Shown in pieces: positions 35,010 to 44,085 of a stretch of 64,000 nt of DNA. The position numbers and the translations under genes were made by a program. Position 1 is the first letter of the stretch; the number at the start of each line of letters is the position of its first letter. The notes under the pieces are model-generated. The model worked only from the letters and a program-made list of their open reading frames with translations. It was not told the DNA's origin and searched no databases. The stretch is from Intestinibacter sp964449895 (GTDB taxonomy: Bacteria; Bacillota; Clostridia; Peptostreptococcales; Peptostreptococcaceae), in contig CAYVBY010000002.1 in assembly GCA_964449895.1 (NCBI GenBank), positions 62,001 through 126,000 on the forward strand. Direction: 5' to 3'.

Positions 35010-36800
35010 TTATATAGCTCTTGTATATTCTTTTAACCATTCTACTTCTTCAGCTTCTAAATAAGGTGATATTTTTTCAAAAACTTCTTTATGATAATTG
35101 TTTAAAAACTCTATTTCTGATTTTTCCATGTATTCTGGTTTTACTGCATCTAAATCAATAGGTGCAAAAGTTATAGTTTCAAATTCCATAAATTGATCTG
35201 AACCTATTTTTGCTCCTTTTTTGCATAAAGATTCATTTTCTATTCTTATACCATGTTGTCCTTCTATATATACACCTGGCTCTATAGTAGTTATCATGCC
35301 TTCTTCTAAAACTTCAGAATCAGTTCTTTCAGGTACTATTTTCCATCTAAATCCATTTGGACCCTCATGAACATTTAATACAAATCCTATACCATGACCT
35401 GTACCACATTTGTAGTCTATTCCCATATCCCATAGTGGACCTCTAGCTAATATATCTAAGTTTATTCCTCTACATCCATATAAGAATTTAGCTTTAGATA
35501 ATCTTATTAATCCTCTAAGTACTGCTGTATAATGCATTTTTATTTCTTCACTTACAGGTCCTAATATAAATGTTCTAGTTATATCTGTAGTTCCTGTAAA
35601 GTATTGACCACCAGAGTCTACAAGTAGCATACCTTCTGGTTTTAATTCATAATCACTTTCTTCAGTTGCACTGTAGTGCATCATAGCAGCATGCTCTTTG
35701 TATGCTGATATAGTATTAAAACTTAAATCAAAACAAGACTCATCACTTCTTCTAAGTTTTTCCAATTTATCAGAAGCACTTATTTCTGTTATTTTTATTT
35801 TACCTATATTAGTTTTTAACCAATACATAAATTTAGTCATAGCAACACCATCTTTTATATGGCATTGTCTTATGTTGTCTAATTCAATTTTATTTTTAAC
35901 TGCTTTAAATTCAAAACTAGGATTTGATGTATTTATTACTTCTACTTCTGAAGGTATATTTTTATATATACTATAATTCACTTTATTTTCATCTAATAAA
36001 ACTTTTTCATCAGTATTTATTTCTTTTATGAAGCTATATAATTCAAAGTAATCTTTTATTTCTATTCCTATTTCAGCAAATAATGCTTTTATTTCATCAT
36101 TTAATTTATTTTCATTTATAAAATAATATACTTTATCTAAAGTTACTACTAAACTAGATAAAACTACAGGATTGTTTTCTATATCATTACCTCTTATGTT
36201 AAGTAACCAAGCTATATCATCTAAAGAGTTCAATATATGCATTGTAGCATTTTTTTGTTTCATAACTTCTCTTACTCTAGCTAATTTATCACTTGCACTT
36301 TCTCCTGTATATTTAATATCTAATAAGAATGCTTTTTCATCAACAATTTTTGGTCTATTTTCCCAAAGTTCATCTATTAAATCATATTCATAAACTATTT
36401 TAACATTTTTTTCAGTGTAGTTATTTTCATAACCTTGACCTTCTTTAGCACTTATAACTCTTCCATCAAAAGCTAAAGTATCTCCATCTTTTAAAACAGT
36501 GTTTAAATATTCATCAACAGTTAAAACACCTTCTTCTCCCATTTTAAATAAATTTATTGTAGAACCTTTTAATTGTTCTTCTGCTTGTATAAAATATCTT
36601 CCATCAGTCCAAAGTCCAGCTTCATCTAAAGTTACAACTACTGTACCTGCAGATCCTGTAAATCCAGATATAAATTGTCTACATTTAAAATATTCTCCTA
36701 CATACTCACTTTGATGAAAATCTGAAGAAGGTATTACATAAGCAAAAAAGCCCTTAGATTTCATTAATTCTCTCAATTTACTTAATCTTGTCTTTATCAT
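35010..36800 (-). CDS. Xaa-Pro aminopeptidase, M24 family
   Basis: Cytoplasmic dimetal peptidase that removes an N-terminal residue before proline. The 596 residues are the long eukaryote-like (APP1) form with two creatinase N-terminal domains (about 1-300), then the pita-bread domain. Metal ligands are visible: LLVDSGGQYFTGTTDITRTF (the two Asp), GTGHGIGFVLNVHEGP (His), and TIEPGVY and IRIENE (the two Glu). GGGGA precedes ATG. It stands alone between the fbp gene and the feo operon. Confidence 0.93.
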   Translation of the reverse strand: MIKTRLSKLRELMKSKGFFAYVIPSSDFHQSEYVGEYFKCRQFISGFTGSAGTVVVTLDEAGLWTDGRYFIQAEEQLKGSTINLFKMGEEGVLTVDEYLNTVLKDGDTLAFDGRVISAKEGQGYENNYTEKNVKIVYEYDLIDELWENRPKIVDEKAFLLDIKYTGESASDKLARVREVMKQKNATMHILNSLDDIAWLLNIRGNDIENNPVVLSSLVVTLDKVYYFINENKLNDEIKALFAEIGIEIKDYFELYSFIKEINTDEKVLLDENKVNYSIYKNIPSEVEVINTSNPSFEFKAVKNKIELDNIRQCHIKDGVAMTKFMYWLKTNIGKIKITEISASDKLEKLRRSDESCFDLSFNTISAYKEHAAMMHYSATEESDYELKPEGMLLVDSGGQYFTGTTDITRTFILGPVSEEIKMHYTAVLRGLIRLSKAKFLYGCRGINLDILARGPLWDMGIDYKCGTGHGIGFVLNVHEGPNGFRWKIVPERTDSEVLEEGMITTIEPGVYIEGQHGIRIENESLCKKGAKIGSDQFMEFETITFAPIDLDAVKPEYMEKSEIEFLNNYHKEVFEKISPYLEAEEVEWLKEYTRAI

Positions 36801-36960
36801 TTTTGTTCCCCTTTGCTGTATTTTTAAACGAATATAATTTCCTATATTTTATAAAAATATAATATCATTTTTTTAAATTTTTGTAATTAAGATTAGTATA
36901 TCCAATGTAAAAATCAATTAATTTATATAATCAATAATTCTTTTTAAAAAAATTCAAATA

Positions 36961-37001
36961 AAAAACTCTAGCCAAAACGGGGAATTTGAACTAGAGTTTT
37001 T
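36961..37001 (-). terminator. Terminator of the feo operon
   Basis: AAAAACTCTAG (36961-36971) and CTAGAGTTTTT (36991-37001) pair perfectly; on the minus strand the stem ends in a run of T. It lies about 65 bases after the small Cys-rich gene. Confidence 0.8.
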
Positions 37002-37067
37002 TTAATCAATAAATTATTGATTAATTGCTATGCTTAATTTATTAGTAGTCTATGATTATTTTTTATT

Positions 37068-37229
37068 TTACTTATTTTCTATTTTGCTTGAAGGACAAGC
37101 ATCTTGTGATGAACAGCTACTGCAACCACAGCCACAACCACTTTTTCCTTCTTTTGATTTTTTAATAAAATTGCCAAGTGTGGCTACTACTATTAAAATA
37201 GCTACTACTGCAATTATATAATTAATCAT
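37068..37229 (-). CDS. FeoB-associated Cys-rich membrane protein
   Basis: A 53-residue protein: an N-terminal membrane helix (about 4-21, IIAVVAILIVVATLGNF), a basic turn, then a Cys-rich tail (GCGCGCSSCSSQDACPS, six Cys). This is the layout of the small FeoB-associated proteins found next to feoB in Firmicutes, which may function like FeoC or help hand over iron. AGGAGATG precedes ATG, and it starts 22 bases after the feoB stop. Confidence 0.85.
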   Translation of the reverse strand: MINYIIAVVAILIVVATLGNFIKKSKEGKSGCGCGCSSCSSQDACPSSKIENK

Positions 37230-37251
37230 TATTTTTTCATCTCCTAATTAT

Positions 37252-39315
37252 CTAAAATATGATTCCACAAAGCATATATACTATTAATGCTACTATATAT
37301 GCTACTACCATTTGGAATGCTACTGTTATTCCAGTCCATTTCCAAGAACCCATTTCTCTTTTTATAGCACCTACTGCTGCAAAGCAAGGCATACATAATA
37401 AGTTAAATGTCATATAAGCAAATGCTGATGCTTTAGTAAATACTGCTGATATTCCTGGAAGTGCTGCAGCTCCTTCCATAGCTGCTTCTGCTATAGCATC
37501 TGTAGCTCCAAATAATACACCAAATGTAGAAACTATATTTTCTTTAGCTATCCATCCAGTTACTACACCTACTGCTGCTCTCCAATCTCCAAATCCAAGT
37601 GGTGTAAATATCCAAGCTATCATATTACCAAGTGATGCAAGTATTGAATCTTCCATTTCACACATTCCACTGAAGTTGAAATTAGATAAGAACCATATAA
37701 GTATTGTTGATGCTAATATTATTGTACCTGCTTTTATTGCAAATCCTTTAACTTTTTCCCATGCATGTATTAATACACTTTTAAAAGTTGGTATTCTATA
37801 TTGAGGTAATTCCATTATAAAGTTTGAAGTTTCACCTTTAAATAATGTCTTACTTAATATTAAAGCTGATACTACTGCTACTACTATACCTATCATGTAT
37901 ATAGAATATATTATTAATGTTTGATTATATCCAGCAAATAAAGTAGCTGCAAACATTAAGTATATTGGTAATTTAGCTCCACAAGACATAAATGGAGTTA
38001 TCATCATTGTAAGTTTTCTGTCTTTTTCACTTTCAAGTGTTCTAGATGCCATAAGTGCTGGTACTGAACAACCATATCCCATTAAAAGTGGTATAAAAGA
38101 TTTTCCTGATAAACCAAATTTTCTAAAGATTCTATCCATAACGAAAGCAACTCTCGCCATATATCCACTGTCTTCTAAGAATGACATTAATAAAAATAAT
38201 ACTAATATTTGTGGTAAGAATGATACAACTCCTCCTACCCCAGCAAGGATACCATCTCCAACAAGGCTCATTGCCCATTCAGCTGCACCCATTGATGATA
38301 TAGCTCCCATTATAGTTTCTGTAAGCGGGCCATCCCAGAAATCACAAACTATACCTTGTAACCATACACCTACACCTAAAGGTCCTTCTCCAAAAGTTAT
38401 TGCAAATAATGCATACATAATTACTAAAAATGCTGGTATTGCCGCAAATCTATTAGTAAGAACCTTATCTATTTTATCTGATTTTGTTTCTTGTCTTTTT
38501 CCATTTATGTTAACTTTTTTTGTAACAGTTTTATTTACTACTTTAGATATAAATTTATATCTTTGATCTGCTATTTCAGCTTCTGTATCACCATTGAAAT
38601 CTTCATTAGCTTTACTTATTATTGAATTTATTTTTTCTTTTTTATTTTCAGGTAATTTTTCAATTACAACTTCATCTTCTTCAAGAATTTTTATAGCTTG
38701 CCATAATTCATAAGAGTTAGAAGTTTTAATTTGACCTTGATTATCATTCTCACTAATTAAGCAAACTAATTTTTCTATATAATTCTTAATTTGTGGAGAA
38801 AATACATCTAATTCACTGTATTTATTTGATGAGGCTATATTTTGAGCTTCTTTCATTAATTCGTCTATACCTTTTCCACTTCTCGCTACTATTGGAACTA
38901 CTGGTACTCCTAATAATTGAGAAAGCTTTTTAACATCTATTTTTGTACCTGTTGCTTCAACTTCATCCATCATATTTAGAGCTATTACTGTAGGTATTTT
39001 AGTTTCTAATACTTGTAAAGTTAAATATAAATTTCTTTCTATATTAGTTCCATCTACTATATCTATTAAAACGTCTGGTTTTTCATCTACTATATAATCT
39101 CTTGCTACTATTTCTTCTGCTGAATATGGAGATAAAGAATATATCCCTGGTAAATCTATTATCTCTACTTCTTTATTTTTTTTGTATTTTCCTGTTTTTT
39201 GTTCAACTGTAACACCAGGCCAGTTACCAACATGTTGTTTTGAGCCAGTGATATCATTGAATAATGTTGTTTTCCCGCAGTTTGGATTACCTGCAAGTGC
39301 AATTCTTATACCCAT
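37252..39315 (-). CDS. feoB: Ferrous iron transporter FeoB
   Basis: Membrane Fe2+ permease with a cytoplasmic G-protein domain. Seen in 687 residues: G1 GNPNCGKTT (about 9-17), VGNWPGVTVE (switch region), G3 DLPGIYSLSPYS, G4 NMMDE (about 114-118), a helical spacer with a GDI-like function, then the pore region beginning about 275 with two Gate repeats (PLLMGYGCSVPALMASRTL and the C-terminal half). The start sits behind AAGGAGAGA. It belongs to the Fur-boxed feoA-feoA-feoB operon. Confidence 0.97.
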   Translation of the reverse strand: MGIRIALAGNPNCGKTTLFNDITGSKQHVGNWPGVTVEQKTGKYKKNKEVEIIDLPGIYSLSPYSAEEIVARDYIVDEKPDVLIDIVDGTNIERNLYLTLQVLETKIPTVIALNMMDEVEATGTKIDVKKLSQLLGVPVVPIVARSGKGIDELMKEAQNIASSNKYSELDVFSPQIKNYIEKLVCLISENDNQGQIKTSNSYELWQAIKILEEDEVVIEKLPENKKEKINSIISKANEDFNGDTEAEIADQRYKFISKVVNKTVTKKVNINGKRQETKSDKIDKVLTNRFAAIPAFLVIMYALFAITFGEGPLGVGVWLQGIVCDFWDGPLTETIMGAISSMGAAEWAMSLVGDGILAGVGGVVSFLPQILVLFLLMSFLEDSGYMARVAFVMDRIFRKFGLSGKSFIPLLMGYGCSVPALMASRTLESEKDRKLTMMITPFMSCGAKLPIYLMFAATLFAGYNQTLIIYSIYMIGIVVAVVSALILSKTLFKGETSNFIMELPQYRIPTFKSVLIHAWEKVKGFAIKAGTIILASTILIWFLSNFNFSGMCEMEDSILASLGNMIAWIFTPLGFGDWRAAVGVVTGWIAKENIVSTFGVLFGATDAIAEAAMEGAAALPGISAVFTKASAFAYMTFNLLCMPCFAAVGAIKREMGSWKWTGITVAFQMVVAYIVALIVYMLCGIIF

Positions 39316-39413
39316 TTGTTCTCTCCTTATTTCATCTTACTAAATATTTCATTCTCTAATAATTTATATTTTTCGTAAAATAATTAAATCAAGATTATAC
39401 AAACTTTATCTAA

Positions 39414-39638
39414 TTATTTTAAATTTATATGTTCAGCTTCATCTTTTCTTAAGCTAAGTTCATAACCTCTTAAATTAATTTCTATTGGATCTCCTAAAGG
39501 TGCTACCTTTACAACTTCTACATCTACACCTGGAGTTATTCCCATATCCATTAATCTTTTTCTCACAGGTCCTTTTTTACCAAGATTTAGTACTACTCCA
39601 CTTTCACCTGGTTTTAAATCTTTTAACGTCTTAGTCAT
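39414..39638 (-). CDS. feoA: FeoA-domain protein, second copy
   Basis: A 74-residue SH3-like FeoA protein, thought to bind FeoB and tune its activity. Seen: LKPGESGVVLNL, VRKRLMDMGITPGVDVEVVKVAP and GDPIEINLRGYELSLRKDEA, the full family pattern. It follows the first feoA by 15 bases and precedes feoB by 98 bases. Two separate feoA genes before feoB are common in Clostridia. Confidence 0.93.
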   Translation of the reverse strand: MTKTLKDLKPGESGVVLNLGKKGPVRKRLMDMGITPGVDVEVVKVAPLGDPIEINLRGYELSLRKDEAEHINLK

Positions 39639-39653
39639 GCTATATCCTCCTAA

Positions 39654-39866
39654 TTACTGAACTATTATTTTATTAGCCATTCCTTTATTTAAAGCTATTT
39701 TTGAATCTTTTACTATTAAAATTAATCCACTACTATTTTCTGAAATAACTTCTATCTTTTCTCCAACTATAAATCCTAAATTTTGTAAATGTCTTTTAAC
39801 ATCTTCTTTAGCACGTATTTCTCTTATTATCTTTTCTTCTCCTATATTTACCATAGTTAATGACAT
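39654..39866 (-). CDS. feoA: FeoA-domain protein, first copy
   Basis: A 70-residue FeoA protein: IREIRAKEDVKRHLQNLGFIVGEKIEVISENSSGL carries the ligand-free SH3-like core, and the end (KIALNKGMANKIIVQ) matches the last strand. It is more diverged from the canonical form than the second copy, so the two may not be interchangeable. AAGGAGATG precedes ATG. It is the first gene after the Fur-controlled promoter at 39938-39966. Confidence 0.9.
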   Translation of the reverse strand: MSLTMVNIGEEKIIREIRAKEDVKRHLQNLGFIVGEKIEVISENSSGLILIVKDSKIALNKGMANKIIVQ

Positions 39867-39908
39867 GAAATCATCTCCTTTTATATAAAATCAATTATCT
39901 TTCATATT

Positions 39909-39923
39909 TGATATTAATTATCA
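39909..39923. promoter_or_regulatory. Fur box, promoter-downstream copy
   Basis: TGATATTAATTATCA, a 7-1-7-type dyad differing by one base from a perfect copy. It overlies the probable transcript start of the feo operon. Confidence 0.75.
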
Positions 39924-39937
39924 TTCCTTACATTTAT

Positions 39938-39966
39938 ATAATATACATTTTTACTTTTTTTGTCAA
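39938..39966 (-). promoter_or_regulatory. Promoter of the feo operon
   Basis: Minus-strand TTGACA (39966-39961), 17-base spacer, TATTAT (39943-39938). It is flanked on both sides by Fur boxes. Confidence 0.75.
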
Positions 39967-39973
39967 CAATAAT

Positions 39974-39988
39974 TGATAATAATTATCA
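39974..39988. promoter_or_regulatory. Fur box, promoter-upstream copy
   Basis: TGATAATAATTATCA is a perfect 7-1-7 dyad, the core of the Firmicutes Fur consensus, placed seven bases upstream of the -35 element. Confidence 0.85.
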
Positions 39989-40075
39989 TAAAAATAACAA
40001 TATTTTTTTTAAATATGAGAAATCTTAAAATTTAAAAAGTAAACCTAGTGACAAAATCTTTATTTTAAAAATAGC

Positions 40076-40104
40076 TTTAGATTTAAACTATCTTATTATA
40101 TAAT
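40076..40104 (+). promoter_or_regulatory. Promoter of the 40147-41325 gene pair
   Basis: TTTAGA (40076-40081), 17-base spacer, perfect TATAAT (40099-40104). AGGGGG lies ahead of the first start codon. Confidence 0.6.
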
Positions 40105-40146
40105 TGTGTATATAGGAAAATAGACACTATAGGGGGAATACAAAAA

Positions 40147-40524
40147 ATGCAAAATGGATTAAAAAATAGCAAAATGATGGGATTTACAGATATTAGAGGC
40201 TTAAACATTTTAGAAGAAGCCATAGCAAAATATCCTAATCCTAACTACAAAAATATAGATTTACAAAACAGTTTAGACCAATACGATTTATTTAGAAAAG
40301 AAGCTAATTTTGATGAAATATATGGTAACTCAGATAGACAAATGGATTTAGACGATGGTAAAGTCCTTCATATATTTGAAGGTCGTAAATTTGAGCTTGC
40401 TTTATTTGATTCAAATGATGTTGCAATAACTTCTGCTACTATATTCGGCGGAGGATTTAAAACTTTTAAAGACGGCGAACAATTAGAAGAATTATTTGTA
40501 GTTCAGGCTATCGAGCTTAAATAG
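40147..40524 (+). CDS. Hypothetical protein, 125 residues
   Basis: Not recognised. It is a soluble, mixed-charge protein (no signal peptide or membrane segment) with an Asp/Asn-rich middle and a hydrophobic C-terminal strand pattern (FELALFDSND, SATIFGGGFKTF). The real coding status is supported by AGGGGGAA before ATG, a promoter at 40076-40104, and a 12-base gap to a HAD hydrolase gene on the same strand, which suggests a shared transcript and perhaps a shared pathway. Nothing further can be said about function. Confidence 0.7.
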   Translation: MQNGLKNSKMMGFTDIRGLNILEEAIAKYPNPNYKNIDLQNSLDQYDLFRKEANFDEIYGNSDRQMDLDDGKVLHIFEGRKFELALFDSNDVAITSATIFGGGFKTFKDGEQLEELFVVQAIELK

Positions 40525-40536
40525 GCTGGTGATTAT

Positions 40537-41325
40537 ATGTATAATATAATTGCCTTTGATTTAGATGGAACTATACTGAATTCTGAACCTATAAACTGGA
40601 AAAGTCTTCAAAAATGTTTAGATATTCACTATAATATACAGGTTTCTATGGAAGAACTTTTAAGTTTAACAGGTCAATCAGCTAAAGAGATATTTACACG
40701 CTATTGTATAGAAGATTATAAAACAGCACAAGTAAAATGGATATATGAATTTGATCAAATATTAGATGAAGTTAAAATTTTTGATGGTATTTTTAATAGT
40801 TTTGATAAACTTAAAAATTTAGGTGTAAAACTTGCTATAGTAACTTCTAGAAAAAGACATGAACTAGATAAATTAATGGCTAAGTTTAACTTGGAGCCTT
40901 ATTTTGATTACACAGTATCTATTGACGATACAGAAAATCCAAAACCATCTCCAGAACCACTTCAAAAACTTATGGAGCTTGCTAACTGCTCTCATAAAGA
41001 AATTTTATTTATAGGTGATTCTATATCAGATATAGATTGTGCAAAGAATAATAATACTAAATTTGCTCTTGCATTATGGGGAGCAAATCCTTCACTTAAA
41101 AAACATTGTAAAATAATTTTAGAAAATCCTGATGACATATTCAAAACAGTTATAAACAAAAGTGTGTGTGGAAAAAATAAAATATACTTTAATGATCTTT
41201 TAAATGAAGCTAAAATAGGAACATTTAAAACATATGATGAATTAATCGATTATGTATCACCTAAAACAGAATGTTTTGATTGTTTTCCAAGTGCTTGGGA
41301 ATTATTAAAATTACATATCAATTAA
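40537..41325 (+). CDS. HAD-superfamily phosphatase, phosphoglycolate-phosphatase-like
   Basis: A 262-residue HAD hydrolase. Motif I DLDGTILNSE (about 8-17, nucleophile Asp), motif II VTSRKR (about 103-108), motif III lysine and motif IV IGDSISDIDCAKN (about 160-172) are all present, with a helical C1 cap between I and II. An extra C-terminal stretch after about 205, unlike the usual PGP length of about 220, ends in a Cys pair (ECFDCFPS). The substrate is unknown. The start lies 12 bases after the unknown upstream gene. Confidence 0.85.
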   Translation: MYNIIAFDLDGTILNSEPINWKSLQKCLDIHYNIQVSMEELLSLTGQSAKEIFTRYCIEDYKTAQVKWIYEFDQILDEVKIFDGIFNSFDKLKNLGVKLAIVTSRKRHELDKLMAKFNLEPYFDYTVSIDDTENPKPSPEPLQKLMELANCSHKEILFIGDSISDIDCAKNNNTKFALALWGANPSLKKHCKIILENPDDIFKTVINKSVCGKNKIYFNDLLNEAKIGTFKTYDELIDYVSPKTECFDCFPSAWELLKLHIN

Positions 41326-41347
41326 ATAATCTATTGAAAATTATAAA

Positions 41348-41385
41348 AACCCCAATGGTTGAAATTTTATCCAACTATTGGGGTT
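41348..41385. terminator. Bidirectional terminator between the HAD gene and buk
   Basis: AACCCCAATGGTTG (41348-41361) pairs with the segment at 41372-41385 over about 14 bp, including one G-U pair. Both sides are T-rich, and on the minus strand TTTTTAT follows. Confidence 0.8.
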
Positions 41386-41455
41386 ATATCTATTTAATAA
41401 ACTTATTAAATAGCTTACAATTATTAAATTTTCCAAATACTATAATAAATGCTTT

Positions 41456-42526
41456 TTATTTTTTAAATCTATTAAATTTCTCTTCACCTCTAATTACTCT
41501 AAGTATTCCTAAAGCTAAAGCCTCCATTTCATATGTTCCTGCTATTACAGAAACTGGCGCTAAGTAGCTAACTCTCTTAGAAACTTCATCTGTAAATCGC
41601 TTAGAATGAGCAATTCCACCTGTCAGGATAATCTTATCTATTTTCCCTGAAACTACAGGTGCTAAAGATCCTATATCCTTTGAAATTTGCATTACCATAG
41701 TATCAAAAATTAATTTAGCATATTCATCATTTTGCTCTATTTTAGATTCTACATCTCTTATATCATTTGTTCCGAGATAAGCTAGGAGACCTCCCTTGCC
41801 TTTTAATTTTGATTGCATCTCCTTTTCAGTGAATTTTCCACTGTAACAAAGCTTAACTAATGGTCTAACAGGAACTCCTCCTGAACGTTCTGGAGTTATT
41901 CCTCCTTCATCATCCCCTACAAAATCAAGAATTTTTCCACCTTTAATTAGATTTGTAGTTATTCCTCCTCCAAGATGAGTTACTATATATGTAGTATCTT
42001 CAAGATTTACTTTATCTCTTTTAGCTTGTTCTATACTAACAGCTCTAGAATTTAATACATGTGTTAAAAAAGGTCTTTCTATTTCAGGTACTCCAGTTAT
42101 TGTAAATATTTTATCTGGAATGCCACATCCACAAACAGCATCATATACATAGGAATTGACATTTTCTCCCGCCATCTTAGCTATTTCATATCCTATTACT
42201 GGAGCTAAATTTGCAGGGTGTGGAGCTGGTGAATTTAAAGATGCATTTTTAAATTCTTCATCTACCAAATATGCACCACTTTCTAATTGTCCAATAACAC
42301 CTCCGCGAGTTGCTATTGCAGATAAATTTTTTATATCTATATTTATATCTTTTAAATAGTTTAATACTGCTTCTTTTCTAAAATCTAGTTGATCGTTTAT
42401 AGATTTATATTTTGAAAGTTCTTCTGCACTGTGATTTAAAGTAAGTGTATTTATTTTCTTTTCTCCATCAAATACTGCCACCTTTGTAGAAGTAGATCCC
42501 GGATTTATTACTAATATTAATTCCAT
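41456..42526 (-). CDS. buk: Butyrate kinase
   Basis: Cytoplasmic acetokinase-family enzyme that makes ATP and butyrate (or a branched-chain acid) from the acyl-phosphate. The 356 residues match BUK (about 355), clearly shorter than acetate kinase (about 400). Seen: NPGSTSTKVAVFDG (about 8-21), PAPHPANLAPVIGYEIA, VTHLGGGITTNLIKGGKI, and DDEGGITPERSGGVP. No phosphotransbutyrylase (ptb) gene is adjacent, so the partner must be elsewhere, or the enzyme works with another acyl-phosphate source. It lies 18 bases after the patB-like gene and is probably cotranscribed. Confidence 0.93.
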   Translation of the reverse strand: MELILVINPGSTSTKVAVFDGEKKINTLTLNHSAEELSKYKSINDQLDFRKEAVLNYLKDINIDIKNLSAIATRGGVIGQLESGAYLVDEEFKNASLNSPAPHPANLAPVIGYEIAKMAGENVNSYVYDAVCGCGIPDKIFTITGVPEIERPFLTHVLNSRAVSIEQAKRDKVNLEDTTYIVTHLGGGITTNLIKGGKILDFVGDDEGGITPERSGGVPVRPLVKLCYSGKFTEKEMQSKLKGKGGLLAYLGTNDIRDVESKIEQNDEYAKLIFDTMVMQISKDIGSLAPVVSGKIDKIILTGGIAHSKRFTDEVSKRVSYLAPVSVIAGTYEMEALALGILRVIRGEEKFNRFKK

Positions 42527-42544
42527 AATATACCTCCTATAAAC

Positions 42545-43744
42545 CTATCTATTATTTAAAAGATTACAAATTCTTTTTAGACCTTCTTCTAATATAGCTC
42601 TAGGGCAAGCTAAATTAAGTCTTATAAATCCATTAGAATTTCTAACAAACATATCTCCACCTTCTAAAAGAACACCTGCATGATTTGCAAATAATAAAGG
42701 TAAATTTTCATCATCTTCTACATAAGCACCTACATTTACCCAACCTAGATAAGTAGCCTCTGATATTTGCATAACAGCCTTTGGAAGATGTTTAGCTAAA
42801 TATTCTTTAGTAAATTTGAAATTTTCATCTAAATAATCTTTTAATTCACATAACCATTCATATCCATTTGTATAAGCTGCTTGTGCTGCCACAACACTTA
42901 GAGGATTTTCAGTAATATAATGTCTTTCTTTATAGATAGATCTAATTTTATCATTTGGAATTATTATATTAGAAATCATAAATCCTGCAATATTAAATGT
43001 TTTAGTTGGAGCCATACAAGTTATGATTTTATCTGATTTTGGAAATAACTTAGCCATTGGAATATGTTTTTTGCCATTTCTAAGTAAATCACAATGTATT
43101 TCATCAGATATAATTATTACATTGTTATCTAAACATATTTTACCTACTCTTGTAAGTTCCTCTTCAGTCCAAACTCTTCCTGATGGATTATGAGGATTGC
43201 AGAATATACATAAAGTAACTCTATCATCCTTAGCTTTTTTCTCAAAATCATCAAAATCTATAGTATAATAATTTTCTTTTTCTATTAAATCACATGTAAC
43301 AATCTCTCTTTTGTTAAAGTCTGCAGCATGTTTAAAATAAGCATAAGACGGAGTTACTATAAGAATTTTTTCATGTACATTTGTAATATAATCTACTAAT
43401 TCATATAATGCAGGTACTATACCATTAGAAGTTACTAAATGTTCCTTTTCAAAACTCCAATCATAAAGTTTTTTACACCATCCATTGAAGGCCTCATAAT
43501 AAGCATTATCAAATATTTTAGTATAACCAAATATTCTCTTATCAAGTCTTTCTCTTACTGCATCTATAATTTCAGGTGGTGTCGCAAATTCCATATCAGC
43601 TATCCACATACGAATAAACTCATCATCTTCATAAGGAAATTTCATAGTTGGTGGTACATGGAATATATAATCTCTAAATCCATCTGTATTCATAGCATTA
43701 GTATTTCTTCTGTCAATAATTTCATCAAAATTGTATTTTCCCAT
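42545..43744 (-). CDS. MalY/PatB-type aminotransferase, cystathionine beta-lyase-like
   Basis: PLP enzyme of fold type I that cleaves C-S bonds in cystathionine or cysteine conjugates (PatB, MalY). The 399 residues show FDEIIDRRNTNAMNTDGF at the N-terminus, CNPHNPSGRVWTEEEL (substrate-binding region), ISDEIHCDLLRNGKKH, and the PLP lysine in MAPTKTFNIAGF (about residue 234). The ATG at 43744 is chosen because GGGGGAT lies ahead; an upstream in-frame ATG at 43789 has no such support. An alternative is a general class I/II aminotransferase. It precedes buk by 18 bases. Confidence 0.88.
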   Translation of the reverse strand: MGKYNFDEIIDRRNTNAMNTDGFRDYIFHVPPTMKFPYEDDEFIRMWIADMEFATPPEIIDAVRERLDKRIFGYTKIFDNAYYEAFNGWCKKLYDWSFEKEHLVTSNGIVPALYELVDYITNVHEKILIVTPSYAYFKHAADFNKREIVTCDLIEKENYYTIDFDDFEKKAKDDRVTLCIFCNPHNPSGRVWTEEELTRVGKICLDNNVIIISDEIHCDLLRNGKKHIPMAKLFPKSDKIITCMAPTKTFNIAGFMISNIIIPNDKIRSIYKERHYITENPLSVVAAQAAYTNGYEWLCELKDYLDENFKFTKEYLAKHLPKAVMQISEATYLGWVNVGAYVEDDENLPLLFANHAGVLLEGGDMFVRNSNGFIRLNLACPRAILEEGLKRICNLLNNR

Positions 43745-43960
43745 TGAAAAATCCCCCTTTTTTATTCTGTTGATTATATTATTCCACAAAAGTTAAATAT
43801 TCACAATTAGAACATTTGTAGATCTTTCGCTTTCATATCCTGAATATGCTATTACTTTAGAATATTTAAATCCAGTAATAATGATTATAATTGATAATTA
43901 TTTTCTGAAATAGTATAATCTGCTTCTATAGTATTGTATTTGGTCATACAATTATTATAC

Positions 43961-43996
43961 AAAAAATCCCAAGATCTTTTGAACTTGGGATTTTTT
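43961..43996 (-). terminator. Terminator, downstream member of a tandem pair
   Basis: AAAAAATCCCAAG (43961-43973) and CTTGGGATTTTTT (43984-43996) pair perfectly and end in T on the minus strand. It lies about 90 bases after the lamin-tail gene. Confidence 0.75.
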
Positions 43997-44007
43997 TTCA
44001 ATAAAAA

Positions 44008-44040
44008 GGGCATCACCATATTTCTTAGTGCAACAGCCCC
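44008..44040 (-). terminator. Stem-loop with U run just past the lamin-tail protein gene
   Basis: On the minus strand GGGC pairs with GCCC and CACTA with TGGTG across a 7-base loop, then TTTTTAT follows. The text GGGGCTGTTGCACTAAG also looks like the end of some insertion sequences, but no partner end was found, so a terminator is preferred. Confidence 0.5.
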
Positions 44041-44085
44041 GATAAGCTATATATGTAATTCGTATCTATAAATGCTTATATTTAA

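Noticed and set aside
37030..37221. Plus-strand 63-residue open frame
   Set aside because: It is the antisense shadow of the small Cys-rich membrane protein gene, which has a ribosome site and known neighbours.
41280..41567. Plus-strand open frame after the HAD gene
   Set aside because: It runs through a terminator hairpin and the antisense of the buk 3' end, with no ribosome site.
44008..44040. Possible end of an insertion sequence (GGGGCTGTTGCACTAAG)
   Set aside because: Resembles terminal repeats of some insertion sequences, but no inverted partner, transposase fragment or target duplication was seen nearby. It also folds into a stem followed by a U run right after a gene.
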